Shown: positions 63,626 to 64,000 of the stretch, in pieces | Numbering within the stretch: the first letter of the stretch is position 1 | Layout of the letters: each line of letters begins with the position of its first letter | Source: UBA1672 sp033851915 | GTDB taxonomy: Bacteria > Pseudomonadota > Alphaproteobacteria > Micavibrionales > Micavibrionaceae | Direction of reading: 5' to 3' | Assembly: GCA_033851915.1 (NCBI GenBank) | Contig: JAWSVM010000007.1 | Span: 264,084 to 328,083, forward strand | DNA length: 64,000 bases | The notes under the pieces: generated by a model | What the model saw: the letters and a program-made list of their open reading frames with translations, nothing else | What the model was told of the DNA's origin: nothing | The model's database searches: none | Made by a program: the position numbers and the translations under genes

Positions 63626-63855
63626 GATCTGCATCCCGTCTGTTGAATGGTTACAGGAAAGGCGTAGCAATGTTCCGCTGAGCAGGGACTTACAAGCACC
63701 TCTTGGCGAGAAACTTCATCACCATCTGATAGCTCTACAAACTCAATGTATGTGCTTTCCTCAAGGTCGCCTGACAAGTGGTCAATACCGTCATGCAAAG
63801 TTGCGAATTCATAATCGCTTAATTTGCCTTCTTCTTCGATTTCCCAGTAAGTCAT
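63622..63855 (-). CDS. Small acidic phage protein, first gene of the early operon
   Basis: 77 residues starting MTYWEIEEEGKLSDYEF. Strongly acidic, with a single CSAEHC cysteine pair. It is the first gene after the leftward promoter at 63886-63914; AGAAGGCAGC lies upstream of the ATG. Its position just below the operator suggests an early regulatory or anti-host role, which is inference. Confidence 0.65.
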   Translation of the reverse strand: MTYWEIEEEGKLSDYEFATLHDGIDHLSGDLEESTYIEFVELSDGDEVSRQEVLVSPCSAEHCYAFPVTIQQTGCRS

Positions 63856-63885
63856 GTTTTGCTGCCTTCTTTGTTTGTTAAGATC

Positions 63886-63914
63886 ATATTACTAATAAAT
63901 TAGTACAAGGTCAA
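63886..63914 (-). promoter_or_regulatory. Leftward sigma70-type promoter of the early operon
   Basis: On the minus strand, -35 TTGACC (63909-63914), a 17-base spacer and -10 TAATAT (63886-63891) form a strong consensus promoter. It would start transcription near 63879, 24 bases before the first ATG, and drive the genes down to the integrase. A palindromic operator fills most of the spacer and overlaps the -10. Confidence 0.85.
63890..63905. promoter_or_regulatory. Operator 1, perfect 16 bp palindrome
   Basis: TACTAAT-AA-ATTAGTA is a perfect palindrome of two 7-base arms with a 2-base centre. It lies inside the promoter spacer and over the -10, so a bound repressor would block polymerase. The binding protein is probably the phage repressor encoded beyond the right edge. 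Confidence 0.8.
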
Positions 63915-63921
63915 CAAGAAA

Positions 63922-63937
63922 TACTATTAAATTAGTA
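63922..63937. promoter_or_regulatory. Operator 2, same architecture with one mismatch
   Basis: TACTATT-AA-ATTAGTA matches operator 1 at 15 of 16 positions. Its centre is 32 bp from that of operator 1, about three helical turns, so two repressor dimers would sit on the same face. A possible weak rightward promoter (-35 TCAACA at 63911-63916 and -10 TAGTAT at 63933-63938) overlaps it. Confidence 0.75.
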
Positions 63938-63952
63938 TTTAATCCCCAAACC

Positions 63953-63976
63953 GCACAAAGCTGTGCTATAAGGAGG
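63953..63976 (+). promoter_or_regulatory. Hairpin and AGGAGG tract at the right edge
   Basis: GCACA (63953-63957) pairs with TGTGC (63962-63966) around a 4-base loop, followed by TATAAGGAGG. The AGGAGG at 63971-63976 could be a ribosome-binding site for a rightward gene whose coding part lies at or beyond the edge. An ATG is present at 63997 but is 20 bases away, too far to assign. Confidence 0.35.
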
Positions 63977-64000
63977 GCAGGAAATTACTTTTTAGGATGT

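Noticed and set aside
63944..63972. Rightward promoter with TATAAG as -10
   Set aside because: No -35-like hexamer lies 16-18 bases upstream (CCCCAA).

Overview
The window is a 64 kb piece of an alphaproteobacterial chromosome of moderately low G+C. The class assignment rests on several family and neighbourhood signatures: an aerobic-type CobS/CobT cobaltochelatase pair next to DnaJ-domain and BolA genes, the large TIGR02302/DUF4175 membrane protein next to lysA, a DUF4167 protein upstream of clpB, DUF599 and DUF2125 domains, a HIG1-type twin-transmembrane protein beside etfB/etfA, and a chorismate mutase plus TyrA pair. I cannot fix the order from sequence alone. No rRNA, CRISPR array or insertion sequence is visible, and no stretch longer than about 300 bases lacks a gene.

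Layout. Positions 1-3.1 kb hold two tandem paralogous polytopic membrane proteins (glycosyltransferase-like); the first runs off the left edge. 3.1-15.9 kb holds housekeeping genes: clpX, sufE, hisS, cobT, cobS, DnaJ-domain, bolA, accA and xerD, with several unrecognised proteins. 16.1-19 kb is aroK-aroB-CorC/HlyC transporter. Two related small proteins of unknown function (19.0-19.7 kb) follow. Then comes a tightly overlapping operon read leftward from secA: secA, an alpha/beta hydrolase, an FAD oxidoreductase and an aldo/keto reductase. A parvulin-type isomerase, a Nudix hydrolase and a methyltransferase lie rightward of secA. 28-31 kb is amino-acid biosynthesis (metA, chorismate mutase, tyrA). 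31.8-36.2 kb is a leftward cell-envelope cluster: ftsE, ftsX, a YdcF-like protein and a PlsC-DUF2125 fusion. 36.3-43.9 kb has a zinc-ribbon membrane protein whose 3' end overlaps the DUF4175 gene antisense, then lysA, an LptM-like lipoprotein, a TlpA thioredoxin and a pentapeptide-repeat protein. 43.9-58.3 kb has etfA/etfB, ubiG, lysC, a RodZ-like protein, prfA, prmC, a DUF4167 protein, clpB, a lipoprotein, a Mur-ligase-family enzyme and an M17 aminopeptidase.

From about 58.4 kb to the right edge lies an integrated phage-like element. It begins at the 3' half of a CAU-anticodon tRNA gene (the attachment site), followed by a tyrosine integrase, an excisionase-like helix-turn-helix gene overlapping it, and a leftward early operon: NinB, HNH-type nuclease, SSB, YqaJ/lambda-type exonuclease, ERF annealing protein, a DUF7666 protein and several very small genes coupled by 4-base ATGA overlaps. 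A strong leftward sigma70-type promoter at 63.89-63.91 kb carries a 16 bp palindromic operator, with a second near-identical operator 32 bp away. This looks like the immunity/control region, with the repressor expected just beyond the right edge.

Main points for follow-up: the PlsC-DUF2125 fusion; the His-rich tail of the zinc-ribbon protein that is overprinted on the conserved 3' end of the DUF4175 gene; the tandem membrane-protein duplication; the paralogous 95/106-residue proteins; the tRNA attachment half-site; the two-operator control region; and the chain of coupled micro-genes in the phage element, one of which carries a perfect inverted repeat.
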